From contig NZ_JXXV01000011.1 of assembly GCF_000967545.1 (NCBI RefSeq), positions 62,001 to 126,000 of the forward strand: a DNA stretch of 64,000 bases. The letters are read 5' to 3'. Below the pieces are notes generated by a model that ran no database searches, was not told the origin of the DNA, and was given only the letters and a program-made list of their open reading frames with translations. The position numbers and the translations under genes were made by a program. This stretch comes from Vibrio galatheae (lineage in GTDB: Bacteria > Pseudomonadota > Gammaproteobacteria > Enterobacterales > Vibrionaceae). This document shows positions 28,240 through 37,354 of this stretch, piece by piece; positions within the stretch are counted from its first letter, which is position 1; each line of letters opens with the position of its first letter.

Positions 28240-29349
28240 ATGTCGAAACCAATTCAATTTATTGACTTAAAAGCTCAATATCAGTATCTAAAAGAAAATA
28301 TAGATAAGCGGATCCATACTGTTCTGGAGCATGGCAAGTACATCATGGGCCCAGAGGTACAGGAATTGGAAGAAAAGCTGGCGAGCTATGTCGGGGTAAA
28401 ACACTGCATCACTTGTGCTAACGGTACTGACGCACTAACACTATCCATGATGGTATTAGAAATACAAGAAGGTGACGCAGTCTTTTGCCCTACGTTTACG
28501 TTTTTTGCTACCGCCGAAACGATAGCTTTTCAAAAAGCCACACCAGTGTTTGTAGACTCTGATGAACAAACGTTTAATATTTGCCCTATCGATTTAGAGA
28601 AGCGAATTGAGCAAGTTATATCCGAAGGAAAATTAAAGCCAAAGGCGATTGTGGCAGTGGACTTATTTGGTCTTCCTGCTAATTATCCAGAACTAGAGCG
28701 TATTGCCAAAAAATATAAATTAAAACTTATTGAAGATGCTGCTCAAGGTTTTGGTGGAGAAATTGAAGGCCGAAGAGCCGGGAGTTTTGGCGACATTGCA
28801 ACAACTAGCTTCTTTCCCGCTAAACCATTAGGGTGTTATGGTGATGGAGGGGCGATTTTTACGAATAATGACGAATATGCACAGTTACTAAGATCATATC
28901 GAGTTCATGGGAAAGGAAAAGACAAGTATGATAATGTACGAATTGGTGTAAATTCAAGATTAGATACCATACAGGCTGCAATATTAATAGAGAAGTTAGA
29001 AGAGTTTCCAGCTGAGTTGAAGGCAAGAGGAGGTTTAGCATCAAAATATACACAATTGATAACTTTAGATGTTAAGAAACCTTATACCCCAAATGGATAT
29101 GTTAGCTCTTGGGCTCAGTATACTTTAATATCTCAAAATAGAGATATACATATGGAAGCATACAAGAATAAATCTATACCAACAATGGTTTATTATGGGA
29201 CATGTATGCATCAGCAGACTGCGTTCTCTTATTTAGGCTATTCTGACTCTGACTTTCCAATTGCATCTATGTTATCGGCAAGTGTTTTTAGTTTACCAAT
29301 GCATCCTTACATGAATGACGATTCTCTTAATAAAATTATTGAAACATAG
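28240..29349 (+). CDS. wbpE: UDP-2-acetamido-3-keto-uronic acid aminotransferase (WbpE-like)
   Basis: PLP-dependent DegT/DnrJ/EryC1-family aminotransferase of 369 aa. It opens IQFIDLKAQY, has ANGTDAL near residue 66, the EDAAQGFGG stretch near residue 168 and the PLP Lys in SFFPAKPLG near residue 195. It converts the 3-keto intermediate to the 3-amino sugar using glutamate. The stop overlaps the GTG of the sulfotransferase gene. The WbpA-B-D-E set is complete; no WbpI C2-epimerase is seen, so the gluco configuration is the predicted end product. Confidence 0.9.
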   Translation: MSKPIQFIDLKAQYQYLKENIDKRIHTVLEHGKYIMGPEVQELEEKLASYVGVKHCITCANGTDALTLSMMVLEIQEGDAVFCPTFTFFATAETIAFQKATPVFVDSDEQTFNICPIDLEKRIEQVISEGKLKPKAIVAVDLFGLPANYPELERIAKKYKLKLIEDAAQGFGGEIEGRRAGSFGDIATTSFFPAKPLGCYGDGGAIFTNNDEYAQLLRSYRVHGKGKDKYDNVRIGVNSRLDTIQAAILIEKLEEFPAELKARGGLASKYTQLITLDVKKPYTPNGYVSSWAQYTLISQNRDIHMEAYKNKSIPTMVYYGTCMHQQTAFSYLGYSDSDFPIASMLSASVFSLPMHPYMNDDSLNKIIET

Positions 29350-30302
29350 TGAACAAAATGTCTAAAAGTATATTTTTGGTTAAGATAAAAGACCTCTTTA
29401 TAAGAGTTGCTTTTAGAATACTAACAATTCCTCTTGTTCCTATAAACTCATATTTATTGAGAAAGTATGGAGAATATGATGAGGAGCTATCTCCTATCTT
29501 TATTATCGGAGCGCCGAGAACAGGGTCTACTATACTATATCAAGGTCTAACTAATCAGTTTGATGTATTATATTTTAATAATTTAAATACTAAGTTTTGT
29601 AATATTCCACTTATTGGATTTTGGCTAAGTGAGAAATTTTTTGAGGGTAAGGCACATAACTGTTTTGATTCAAAGTTTGGAAATACGAATGGGTTAAATT
29701 CTCCTAACGAGTCTGGTGAATATTGGATTAGGTTTTTACCGAAGGATCGACATTTTATTGACTTCTCGGATATCAATTCTATTGATGTAGCTAGAATTAG
29801 AAGAGAGTTAACTGCATTATGTAATATGTTCGGCAAGCCACTTATATTTAAAAATCTAAATGCCGGACAGCGCATGCGTCTTCTACATGTTATGTTTCCA
29901 AATGCTAGATTTATTTTCATTCATAGAGATCCTTTTTATACAGCGCAATCAATATTAGAATCTAAACGGAAGCAGGGAATAAATGACAATGAATACTGGT
30001 CTATTAAACCTGCAAACTATGATTATCTTTGTGGTCTGAAATGGTATCGACAGATACCCGAACAGATTTTTTATTTAGAAAAACAGATATTAGAGGATAA
30101 GTCTTTGTTTCATAAAGAAAATTTTTATGATATTTCTTACTCATCTCTGAGCTCTAAAATTATCGCAGAATTAGGGTGTTCATTAAATTTAAGGGAAAAA
30201 AATTCTTTTGAAACACTCAATCTAAAAATTAAAGAAATAGAAACGCTGACATTAGAAGAAGTGGATTTGTTAAAAGAATCAATAGGCTCATTAAATTGGT
30301 AG
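29349..30302 (+). CDS. PAPS-dependent sulfotransferase
   Basis: Protein of 317 aa with the two PAPS-binding elements of the sulfotransferase superfamily: the 5'-phosphosulfate loop GAPRTGST near residue 54 and the 3'-phosphate motif ARFIFIHRDP near residue 186, followed by FYTAQSIL. A short N-terminal hydrophobic stretch precedes the loop. It would transfer sulfate from PAPS to a glycan or lipid-linked oligosaccharide in the cytoplasm. GTG 29349 overlaps the wbpE stop; ATG 29358 is an alternative. Base composition turns distinctly AT-rich here. With cysDNC in the same run, a sulfated surface polysaccharide is predicted. Confidence 0.88.
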   Translation: MNKMSKSIFLVKIKDLFIRVAFRILTIPLVPINSYLLRKYGEYDEELSPIFIIGAPRTGSTILYQGLTNQFDVLYFNNLNTKFCNIPLIGFWLSEKFFEGKAHNCFDSKFGNTNGLNSPNESGEYWIRFLPKDRHFIDFSDINSIDVARIRRELTALCNMFGKPLIFKNLNAGQRMRLLHVMFPNARFIFIHRDPFYTAQSILESKRKQGINDNEYWSIKPANYDYLCGLKWYRQIPEQIFYLEKQILEDKSLFHKENFYDISYSSLSSKIIAELGCSLNLREKNSFETLNLKIKEIETLTLEEVDLLKESIGSLNW

Positions 30303-30309
30303 CTGATAA

Positions 30310-31281
30310 ATGACAAATAAAGAAAAGTATAGAGCTCTATGTAAAAAAGAATCAACAATAGCGTTGTTCCAAACCGACTGGTGGTTAGACAGTGTATGTG
30401 GGGAGGAATGGGACGTTTGCCTAGTTGAAAAAGGTGAATTAATAATGGCTGCGCTTCCTTACCATACTAAGTCTAAATATGGTCTCAAACTATTGACTCA
30501 TCCTCACTTAACTCAGCACTTAGGCCCGTGGTTTAGACCTCAGAGTGTTAAATATGGAAAGTTACTAGGTAAACAGAAAGATTACATAGAGGAGTTAGTT
30601 GCTCAACTACCGAAGTTTGATTACTTCAATCAAAACTGGAGTTATTGTAACACAAACTGGCTACCATTTTTTTGGTTGGGTTTTGAGCAAACTACTCGAT
30701 ACACCTATGTGATTGAAGATCTCACTGACCTGAGCAAGGTGTGGGGGCAGTTTGAATCTAAAGTACGGGGAGATGTTAGAAAGGCTGAAAAGAACGGTGT
30801 GAGAGTTGATGGGTCAGCGTCATTGTCTGAGTTTATGCAGCTCAATAAACAGGTTTTTGAAAGACAAGGTTTAGATTTGCCATATGATGAATCTTTCGTA
30901 GACAAATTAATTGAGGAAGCTGGTAAAAGAAATCAGGCTCGATGGTTTGTGGCTAAAGATGAGAGTAATAGAAATCATGCTGGAGTGCTAATCGTTTGGG
31001 ACGAGAACTCTGCTTATTATATTATGGGCGGAGGGGACCCAAATTTAAGGAACAGTGGTGCTACAAGTCTTTGTATGTGGGAAGCTATTAAGTTTGCTTC
31101 TTCTGTCACTAAAAAATTTGATTTCGAAGGTTCAATGATTGAGCCAGTTGAGCGTTTTTTTAGAGGGTTTGGTGCTAAACAAAAACATTACTTCACAGTT
31201 TCAAAGGTTAATTCATTATTAGTTCATCTGGGTATGAGTTTAATGAAAATTAAAAAAATACTGAAATTAGAAAGGCAATGA
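30310..31281 (+). CDS. FemAB/GNAT-like N-acyltransferase
   Basis: Protein of 323 aa resembling the GNAT-fold FemAB-like acyltransferases found in O-antigen and capsule clusters: FQTDWWLDSV near residue 19, KVRGDVRKAEKNG near residue 152, YYIMGGGDP near residue 238 and a C-terminal FDFEGSMIEPVERFFRGFGA stretch, all typical. No signal peptide. Such proteins attach acyl groups (amino acids, acetyl or fatty acyl) to amino sugars or lipid-linked substrates; which one cannot be told. It lies between the sulfotransferase and the flippase. Confidence 0.78.
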   Translation: MTNKEKYRALCKKESTIALFQTDWWLDSVCGEEWDVCLVEKGELIMAALPYHTKSKYGLKLLTHPHLTQHLGPWFRPQSVKYGKLLGKQKDYIEELVAQLPKFDYFNQNWSYCNTNWLPFFWLGFEQTTRYTYVIEDLTDLSKVWGQFESKVRGDVRKAEKNGVRVDGSASLSEFMQLNKQVFERQGLDLPYDESFVDKLIEEAGKRNQARWFVAKDESNRNHAGVLIVWDENSAYYIMGGGDPNLRNSGATSLCMWEAIKFASSVTKKFDFEGSMIEPVERFFRGFGAKQKHYFTVSKVNSLLVHLGMSLMKIKKILKLERQ

Positions 31282-31287
31282 TTAGTC

Positions 31288-32568
31288 GTGATTAATGATT
31301 TACTGATTAAGTCTATTCAAATTTTTTTAGTAAGAGGTTTTGGTGGGAGTGCTGCATTCTTAGTCACGCTAGCTGTTTCAAATATGCTATCAGTCAGTGA
31401 GGCGGGAATTGTTTTATTTGCAATAGGTGTAATAGCATCTTTAGGACAAGTAATGACACTTGGAACTTCAGAAGTGATTTTGAAGTTCGTATCTGGATAT
31501 TATAAAAAATCGTGGTTTAAGGTTAATAATGTATTTTCTTCGCTGTTAAAAATGGTTGTTTTTTTCGGTATTGGAGTGGCTATTTTCGGGGCGATATTTA
31601 GAGATTATATATCGGTTTATTTCTTCCATAGTTTAGATCTATCTGCATACTTTATCTTAGTGCCGGTTGGTATATTGGCCATGTCACTGGTCCTGACTAC
31701 AAGCTCGGCTATATTAGGGCTACAAAAGACCTTCTTAGCTAGTATTTTTCAGAGCTGCTTGGTGCCTGTACTATTTTTGCTGCTGTGCTTTTTACTTCCA
31801 AACGTTAAAACCCATGTTGATAGTCTTGACTTAACTATCGCCTATGTGAGTAGTGTTTTCCTTGTATCGGCGATTGTCTTGTTTGTATGGTTTAATAACA
31901 AGAACGTCAAGTTCGTAGCCCGTTCAAAGTTAAGTGCCGACGTTTGGTCTAGCACAAAGCCACTATTTGTCGTCATGATCATGCAGGTTTTTACAATGTA
32001 CGCAGGGCAATATGCTACAGCATTTCTTCTTTCCTCCTCGGATATAGCACTATTTTCAGCAGCACAGAGAACCGCAATGCTTGTCGCATTGACACTGAAT
32101 GCGGTAAATCTTGTGATTGCTCCTCGTATTTCTCTTGCGTCACACAAAAATGAAAAGCTTGATATTCTAGCACTGAAGTCTAGTCAACTCATGCTTACAT
32201 TAGCTAGCCCGATAATAATTGTTTTTATTTGTTATTCAGAATTGATTATGAGCTTGTTTGGAAATGAGTTTACAGCGGCTTCAGGCATACTAGTAATTTT
32301 ATCTGTTGGCCAGTTTGTGAATGTTGCTACTGGTTCCGTAGGATACCTATTGATGATGACAAACCATGAAACGGATTATCGTAATGTAATTATCGTCTCT
32401 GGTACGTTTACTTTGATGGTATCTTTTCTTTTGACGTATTTTTCAGGGTTATACGGTGCAGCAATTGCTACCGCTTTAGGCTTATCGATGCAGAATTTAC
32501 TTGCAGCTTATTTTGTTAAGTTGAGACTAGGATTTAATACATTGAATGTTTTTAGAAAGGTTAAATAA
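31288..32568 (+). CDS. wzx: O-antigen flippase, Wzx family
   Basis: Polytopic protein of 426 aa with about twelve hydrophobic segments, the MOP/polysaccharide-transporter pattern: an N-terminal RGFGGSAAFLVTLAVSN, then EVILKFVSGYY near residue 65, and ALFSAAQRTAMLV near residue 250. It moves undecaprenyl-diphosphate-linked repeat units across the inner membrane. The start is a GTG without a strong ribosome site. Together with a putative Wzy and a Wzz-like protein it indicates a Wzx/Wzy-dependent pathway; no ABC transporter is present in the run. Confidence 0.87.
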   Translation: MINDLLIKSIQIFLVRGFGGSAAFLVTLAVSNMLSVSEAGIVLFAIGVIASLGQVMTLGTSEVILKFVSGYYKKSWFKVNNVFSSLLKMVVFFGIGVAIFGAIFRDYISVYFFHSLDLSAYFILVPVGILAMSLVLTTSSAILGLQKTFLASIFQSCLVPVLFLLLCFLLPNVKTHVDSLDLTIAYVSSVFLVSAIVLFVWFNNKNVKFVARSKLSADVWSSTKPLFVVMIMQVFTMYAGQYATAFLLSSSDIALFSAAQRTAMLVALTLNAVNLVIAPRISLASHKNEKLDILALKSSQLMLTLASPIIIVFICYSELIMSLFGNEFTAASGILVILSVGQFVNVATGSVGYLLMMTNHETDYRNVIIVSGTFTLMVSFLLTYFSGLYGAAIATALGLSMQNLLAAYFVKLRLGFNTLNVFRKVK

Positions 32569-32621
32569 CGCATGGTACATAGCGTTGATTGCCTCTATTC
32601 TGAATACTTTTCGTTATTTAT

Positions 32622-32630
32622 TGTTATAAT
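32622..32630 (+). promoter_or_regulatory. Perfect extended -10 element just before the deacetylase-like gene
   Basis: TGTTATAAT holds a TGn extension and a full TATAAT, ending nine bases before the ATG at 32640. A transcript starting about seven bases later would be nearly leaderless. No -35 element is recognisable. It may be chance in AT-rich DNA. Confidence 0.3.
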
Positions 32631-32639
32631 GGTAGTTGC

Positions 32640-34022
32640 ATGATTGTTGTAGAGTCCCCCCGTAAATGTGAGCAAGAAATTAGCTATGTATGTTCCGTTA
32701 TATTTGAGGAGTTACTAGCTACAGATTACAAGCTAGTATTTAGTGATACTCAAGATTTTCATATAAAACATAACCTTGAAGAAGGTAGCGTAGTAGTTAA
32801 GAGTTCATTTTTTAACAAGATAAAGTCTGATTTGTTGAAAAATGAATATATGCCTCAACTGCCATTAAAAGAATGGAATGTTGACAAAGAACCTTTTGCT
32901 AATTATTTGCTGACTAAAACTCTTCCTGTGATTTTTGGAGAGCCTGGGGTGACTTATAATGAACAGGTGACTAGGGTCAATATTGACATATTTGGCTCCG
33001 TATTTTTTATGCTATCCCGTTTCGAAGAGTTTGTTACATCAGAAAGTGATGAACACGGAAGGTTTCCTGCGAATGCATCATTGGCAATGAAGGCGGGTTT
33101 TCTAGAACGCCCAATCGTAGATGAATATATAGAAGTTTTAAAGTATTGTATTCAAGAAAGATTTCCGAGTGTTTCATTTTCTAAAAATAAATTCGAGAAG
33201 ATCATTACTTGCGATGTTGATTGGCCTTTTTCTCCTCATTTGGAGAGTTTGAGAGCTGCAGTTAGGAAATCAGCAGTTTCTCTAATAAAACAAAAAGATA
33301 CTAGAGGGGCAATCAAGACTCTATTACGTTACTTGTATGCAAAAAGTGGTCGGGAGTATATTGACGAACATCGAGAGGCTATAAGTTGGCTGCTCAACGA
33401 GAATGAGAAAAATAGCAATATCGTAAGGCTTTACTTTATACCTTTAAAAACACATAGGTTAGATAACACGGAGTGTTTTTCTTCTGAGAGAATGAAGTCT
33501 CTCTTAAGAAATATACACGATCGAGGACATGAAATTGGCCTCCACCCAGGCTATCAAACATTTAATAACCAAGAGCTATTTTCTGCGTCAGCAATGAATT
33601 TTTATATGGTGCTAGATGAATTAAATATATCTCAGCCGGTATATGGAGGAAGGCAACACTATCTACGTTGGAATGCGGCTCATACACCAGCATGTTGGGA
33701 AGAGCAAGGGTTTGGATATGACTCTTCTTTGGCATTTGCCGAAGTAACGGGATTTAGGGCTGGTACCTGTCAAGAGTACACAATGTATGACCTAAATCAC
33801 CGTAGACCTTTTAGGTTAAAGCAAAGGCCTCTAATCACGATGGAAGATACAATTATTTCTCCAAGGTATGAGGGATTAGGGTTAGGAGAACAATCTCTAG
33901 ATAGGTTCCTTAAATTCAAGTCCATTTGTCAAAAATATGAAGGAAAGTACACCTTACTGTGGCACAATTGTAGGTTAGTTGATGGAAGAGACAGAGAGAT
34001 CTACTCTGAGTTGATAAAATGA
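32640..34022 (+). CDS. NodB-like polysaccharide deacetylase-family protein
   Basis: Protein of 460 aa. The first 180 residues match the N-terminal domain that precedes deacetylase folds in some O-antigen cluster proteins. The C-terminal part has the NodB metal residues: ITCDVDWPF near residue 189 and GHEIGLHPGY near residue 296, then GGRQHYLRW and a closing LLWHNC motif near residue 444. No signal peptide, so it would act on cytoplasmic nucleotide sugars or lipid-linked sugars. Loss of an N-acetyl group from the diacetamido sugar before amidination or acylation is one possibility (inference). Confidence 0.72.
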   Translation: MIVVESPRKCEQEISYVCSVIFEELLATDYKLVFSDTQDFHIKHNLEEGSVVVKSSFFNKIKSDLLKNEYMPQLPLKEWNVDKEPFANYLLTKTLPVIFGEPGVTYNEQVTRVNIDIFGSVFFMLSRFEEFVTSESDEHGRFPANASLAMKAGFLERPIVDEYIEVLKYCIQERFPSVSFSKNKFEKIITCDVDWPFSPHLESLRAAVRKSAVSLIKQKDTRGAIKTLLRYLYAKSGREYIDEHREAISWLLNENEKNSNIVRLYFIPLKTHRLDNTECFSSERMKSLLRNIHDRGHEIGLHPGYQTFNNQELFSASAMNFYMVLDELNISQPVYGGRQHYLRWNAAHTPACWEEQGFGYDSSLAFAEVTGFRAGTCQEYTMYDLNHRRPFRLKQRPLITMEDTIISPRYEGLGLGEQSLDRFLKFKSICQKYEGKYTLLWHNCRLVDGRDREIYSELIK

Positions 34023-34246
34023 ATCATGTTATGTTTTCATTTCCGACATGAAAGTTGGTTAGTGTGTAATAAATTGCATACTACTTTAGTGTCTATGTTC
34101 ACTGTACCGCCTAGGTGTGGCTACTGAGTTGAACAAAATGCATGGTTAATTCTGCTCAAAGACTATAGTGCGACTGAGCGTACTTGTTGTTTCCAAGATC
34201 GAATGTTAAATACTAGGCGTGTACTTGCAAAAAATTAAGGTTATTT

Positions 34247-36070
34247 ATGTGCGGAATATTTGGGGTAATCTCCGATAAATTTATTAATAAAGAGCATTTC
34301 AAGGTACTGGCGAAGCACTCTAGGCAGAGGGGGCGAGACTCTAGTGGGATAGTCAAGTATGACGAGAATGGCTATGCAACAATTCGCGCTGACTACGATA
34401 TCAAAAAATTGCTAAATCAGGTTGAGTTAGGTCAAAGTAGTTTGGCTCTTGGCCATAGTCGTCTTATTACTAATGGGCTTTCAGATAATCAACCAGTCAT
34501 TCGTGATGGCATAATTGCTATTCATAATGGCATCATCGTTAACGATGATGAGCTATGGGGTGAAATTTCAATCGATCGAAAATTCCAAATTGACTCAGAA
34601 GTTATTATAGGTATTGCATTAGATTGTTTGAGCAAGGGTATGGGGTTGGAAGAAATTCCAGATATAATATTGAGTAAGTGTAAGGGTGTAATTGCTTGTG
34701 CTCTTTTATTCCCTGAGTTAGGTAAGGCTCTACTATTTTCTAATAATGGAAGCTTATACGTGTCTAACAATGCTGGCTCTCATTACTTTTCCTCGGAGAG
34801 TTATCCCCTTTCAAAATTGAATTTACCTAATATAGAAAAGGTTATGGGGCAGGCAATTGCACTGGATATACCTAAGGCCGAAAAATTAGATAGTATTGTT
34901 GATTATCAATCTAGAAAGCTAGACTTGGTGCCAGCCTTGTCATTTAACCCGGAGAATGAAGCACTTCTAGAGTACCATAAACCTGGTATAAAACGCTGTA
35001 CGAAGTGTATCTTACCTGAAACGATGCCTTTTATTCATTTCGATAATGATGGTGTATGTAACTACTGTCACTCTTATAAGCCCCGTAACCAGCCAAAGCC
35101 TAAAGAGCAATTATTTGAATTGGTTGAACCATATAGAAGAAAGGGTGAACCAGACTGCATCGTTCCTTTTTCTGGAGGGAGAGATAGTTGTTATGGGTTA
35201 CATTTAATTGTTGAAGAACTAAAAATGAAACCGATAACCTATACTTATGACTGGGGTATGGTTACAGATTTAGGACGAAGAAATATTAGTCGAATGTGTT
35301 CCCAACTTGGTGTTGAAAATATCATTGTTGCAGCTAACATCGATAAGAAAAGACAAAATGTAGCTAGAAATTTGAAAGCTTGGTTGAAGTCACCGCATCT
35401 AGGAATGATGAGTATCTTGACCGCAGGCGATAAACATTTCTTTAGGCATGTCGAAACGGTAAAAAAACAAACTGGTATTGATATCAATCTTTGGGGAGTA
35501 AACCCTCTTGAAGTTACTCACTTTAAAACCGGCTTTTTGGACATTCCACCAGATTTTGAAGGTAAGCATGTCTATACCAATGGAGTCATGAAGCAGCTGC
35601 ATTACCAGAAAAAACGTTTTGGTGCGATGCTTGATAGTCCGGGTTATTTTAACTCTTCGTTGTTTGACACTCTTTCAGGTGAGTATTTTAGAAGCTTCAC
35701 AGAGAAAAAAGATTACTTCCATTTGTTTGACTTCTGGCGGTGGGATGAGCAGAAAATAGATTCTACATTACTGAATGTATACGATTGGGAGAAAGCAATA
35801 GACACTCCAACTACATGGCGTATCGGTGACGCTACGGCTGCCTTTTATAACTATGTATATTATACAGTTGCTGGTTTTACCGAACATGACACATTTAGGT
35901 CCAATCAGATCCGAGAGGGTGATATAACGCGTGAGCAAGCACTAGCTTATATAGAAGAAGAAAATAGACCTCGTTATCCGAACATAAAATGGTATTTGGA
36001 TGTTTTGGGGTTAGATTACAAAGAAGTAATTAGAGTTGTGAATTCTATTCCGAAATTATATTCACGCTAG
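34247..36070 (+). CDS. Fused glutaminase and WbpG-type N-acetyl sugar amidotransferase
   Basis: Protein of 607 aa. Residues 1-220 form a class II (Ntn) glutamine amidotransferase with Cys2 exposed in MCGIFGV, SRQRGRDSSG near residue 27 and GHSRLIT near residue 69. Residues from about 248 form a WbpG-like ATP-pyrophosphatase with Cys251 and Cys254, a second CxxC near residue 272 and the PP-loop SGGRDS at 309-314. WbpG converts an acetamido to an acetamidino group in Pseudomonas O-antigen with separate HisH/HisF-type partners. Here the ammonia source is built in. The likely substrate is the WbpA-E product. An AAGG site precedes the ATG. Confidence 0.82.
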   Translation: MCGIFGVISDKFINKEHFKVLAKHSRQRGRDSSGIVKYDENGYATIRADYDIKKLLNQVELGQSSLALGHSRLITNGLSDNQPVIRDGIIAIHNGIIVNDDELWGEISIDRKFQIDSEVIIGIALDCLSKGMGLEEIPDIILSKCKGVIACALLFPELGKALLFSNNGSLYVSNNAGSHYFSSESYPLSKLNLPNIEKVMGQAIALDIPKAEKLDSIVDYQSRKLDLVPALSFNPENEALLEYHKPGIKRCTKCILPETMPFIHFDNDGVCNYCHSYKPRNQPKPKEQLFELVEPYRRKGEPDCIVPFSGGRDSCYGLHLIVEELKMKPITYTYDWGMVTDLGRRNISRMCSQLGVENIIVAANIDKKRQNVARNLKAWLKSPHLGMMSILTAGDKHFFRHVETVKKQTGIDINLWGVNPLEVTHFKTGFLDIPPDFEGKHVYTNGVMKQLHYQKKRFGAMLDSPGYFNSSLFDTLSGEYFRSFTEKKDYFHLFDFWRWDEQKIDSTLLNVYDWEKAIDTPTTWRIGDATAAFYNYVYYTVAGFTEHDTFRSNQIREGDITREQALAYIEEENRPRYPNIKWYLDVLGLDYKEVIRVVNSIPKLYSR

Positions 36071-36093
36071 TCTTCAAGGAGAAGTATTATACA

Positions 36094-37350
36094 ATGTCGT
36101 TTAAAGGTAAATGCGTTGTCTATTTGACCTGGGGGGAGACTCCCAGGTCTTATGGTGTTTTTGGTAACCAAGTGATAGAGCAATTTAAGTGTACCTCGAG
36201 TAACTCTCATGGTGAGTTTCATTTCATTTCAGGAGTTCCAGTTATACACAGCGGTATGGTGAGAGAAAAATGGCACTATGGGCGAGAAATTGAAGCTATT
36301 AAAGTTCGGTTAGGTGCTGTTACTTTTAGTCGTATTCCCATATTAGCACCGCAGAACTTTGTTAATTCTAGCAGTAAAACATTTTCCTATTTTCACGGTC
36401 CTGCTCACGTACTACTTGCTAAGAAATTGAGAGTAGTTAGACCTAGCATTGTACATTGTCGTTCTTATCATGCGGCGTGGGCAGCTCTGAAAGTAAGAGA
36501 AAAATACGGCTTTGATTACAAGATCATTTTTGATGGTAGAGATATGTGGCCTGAAGAAATGGCGCTGAAAAATAACTATCGACAAGACTCTTCTGATTAT
36601 ATATATCTTAAGAATGTAGAAAGAGAGTTATTAGTAAGGTGTGACGTTAGCGTAGGTGTTTCTGACGAAATGTGCTCTTATTATAAATCTTTGGGCGCCA
36701 AGCATGTTGAGTGTATTTATCTTAGTGCTGATACGGATGTTTTTTCTTCTGCGCTTAACTCAAATAAGTATGAAGCAGATATGGTGAATTTTTGCTATGT
36801 TGGTGCGCTATCCGAAACGGGGTGGCATAAGATATCGGAGTTGCACAAGCTCTATAGCTTTTTAAGGAAATCATTTGGAAAAACTCATTTGACTATTGTT
36901 TCTACATCAGATCACGCGTCAATTAGGAAAGTGTTTAGTGATATACCAAGTGAAGAAGTTACTCTAACATCATCAAAGTCAAAGCATGAACTCATGGATA
37001 TTCTGGCAACTCAACACTTTGGGTTGATGTCCTACTTCGTACCGAACAATTCTCTACACATAGCTCTCGGTAAAATTCTTCTCGCAATCAAAACAGTTGA
37101 GTATTTATCCTCAGGCCTGCCTATGATATGCAGTAGATTCTGTGGTGGAGCAGCACGACTAATTGAGAAGCATCACTTGGGCCTAAGCTATTGCCCTGAA
37201 AAGATTGATCTGGATAGTCAAAAGGTTTTAGAGCTTAAGAACTTCGATTCTGCTCGACGTTGCTTACAGTTCGCACAAAACAACTTTGATATTAACGCGA
37301 ATGCGAAAAAGTATGCTTCGTTGTATGAAGACTTAGTCGGGAGAAGTTAA
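36094..37350 (+). CDS. Glycosyltransferase family 4-like protein
   Basis: GT-B fold protein of 418 aa. The N-terminal half has a HFISGVPV strand, HCRSYHAAW near residue 123 and FDGRDMWPEE near residue 148; the C-terminal half has NFCYVGALSETGWHK near residue 230 and TVEYLSSGLPMICS near residue 332, the donor-binding region of GT4 enzymes. It should add one sugar of the repeat unit on the cytoplasmic face. The start has a strong AAGGAG site; the next gene begins 4 bp after the stop. Donor unknown. Confidence 0.82.
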   Translation: MSFKGKCVVYLTWGETPRSYGVFGNQVIEQFKCTSSNSHGEFHFISGVPVIHSGMVREKWHYGREIEAIKVRLGAVTFSRIPILAPQNFVNSSSKTFSYFHGPAHVLLAKKLRVVRPSIVHCRSYHAAWAALKVREKYGFDYKIIFDGRDMWPEEMALKNNYRQDSSDYIYLKNVERELLVRCDVSVGVSDEMCSYYKSLGAKHVECIYLSADTDVFSSALNSNKYEADMVNFCYVGALSETGWHKISELHKLYSFLRKSFGKTHLTIVSTSDHASIRKVFSDIPSEEVTLTSSKSKHELMDILATQHFGLMSYFVPNNSLHIALGKILLAIKTVEYLSSGLPMICSRFCGGAARLIEKHHLGLSYCPEKIDLDSQKVLELKNFDSARRCLQFAQNNFDINANAKKYASLYEDLVGRS

Positions 37351-37354
37351 TACA

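Noticed and set aside
34102..34116. ops-like GGCGGTAC on the minus strand before the amidotransferase gene
   Set aside because: It points away from the plus-strand polysaccharide genes and no minus-strand gene follows, so it cannot serve as an RfaH site for them.
34023..34246. Promoter before the amidotransferase gene (TTGTTG with a downstream TTAAAT)
   Set aside because: The -10 match is poor and AT-rich DNA gives many such pairs; only the ribosome site before the ATG is convincing.
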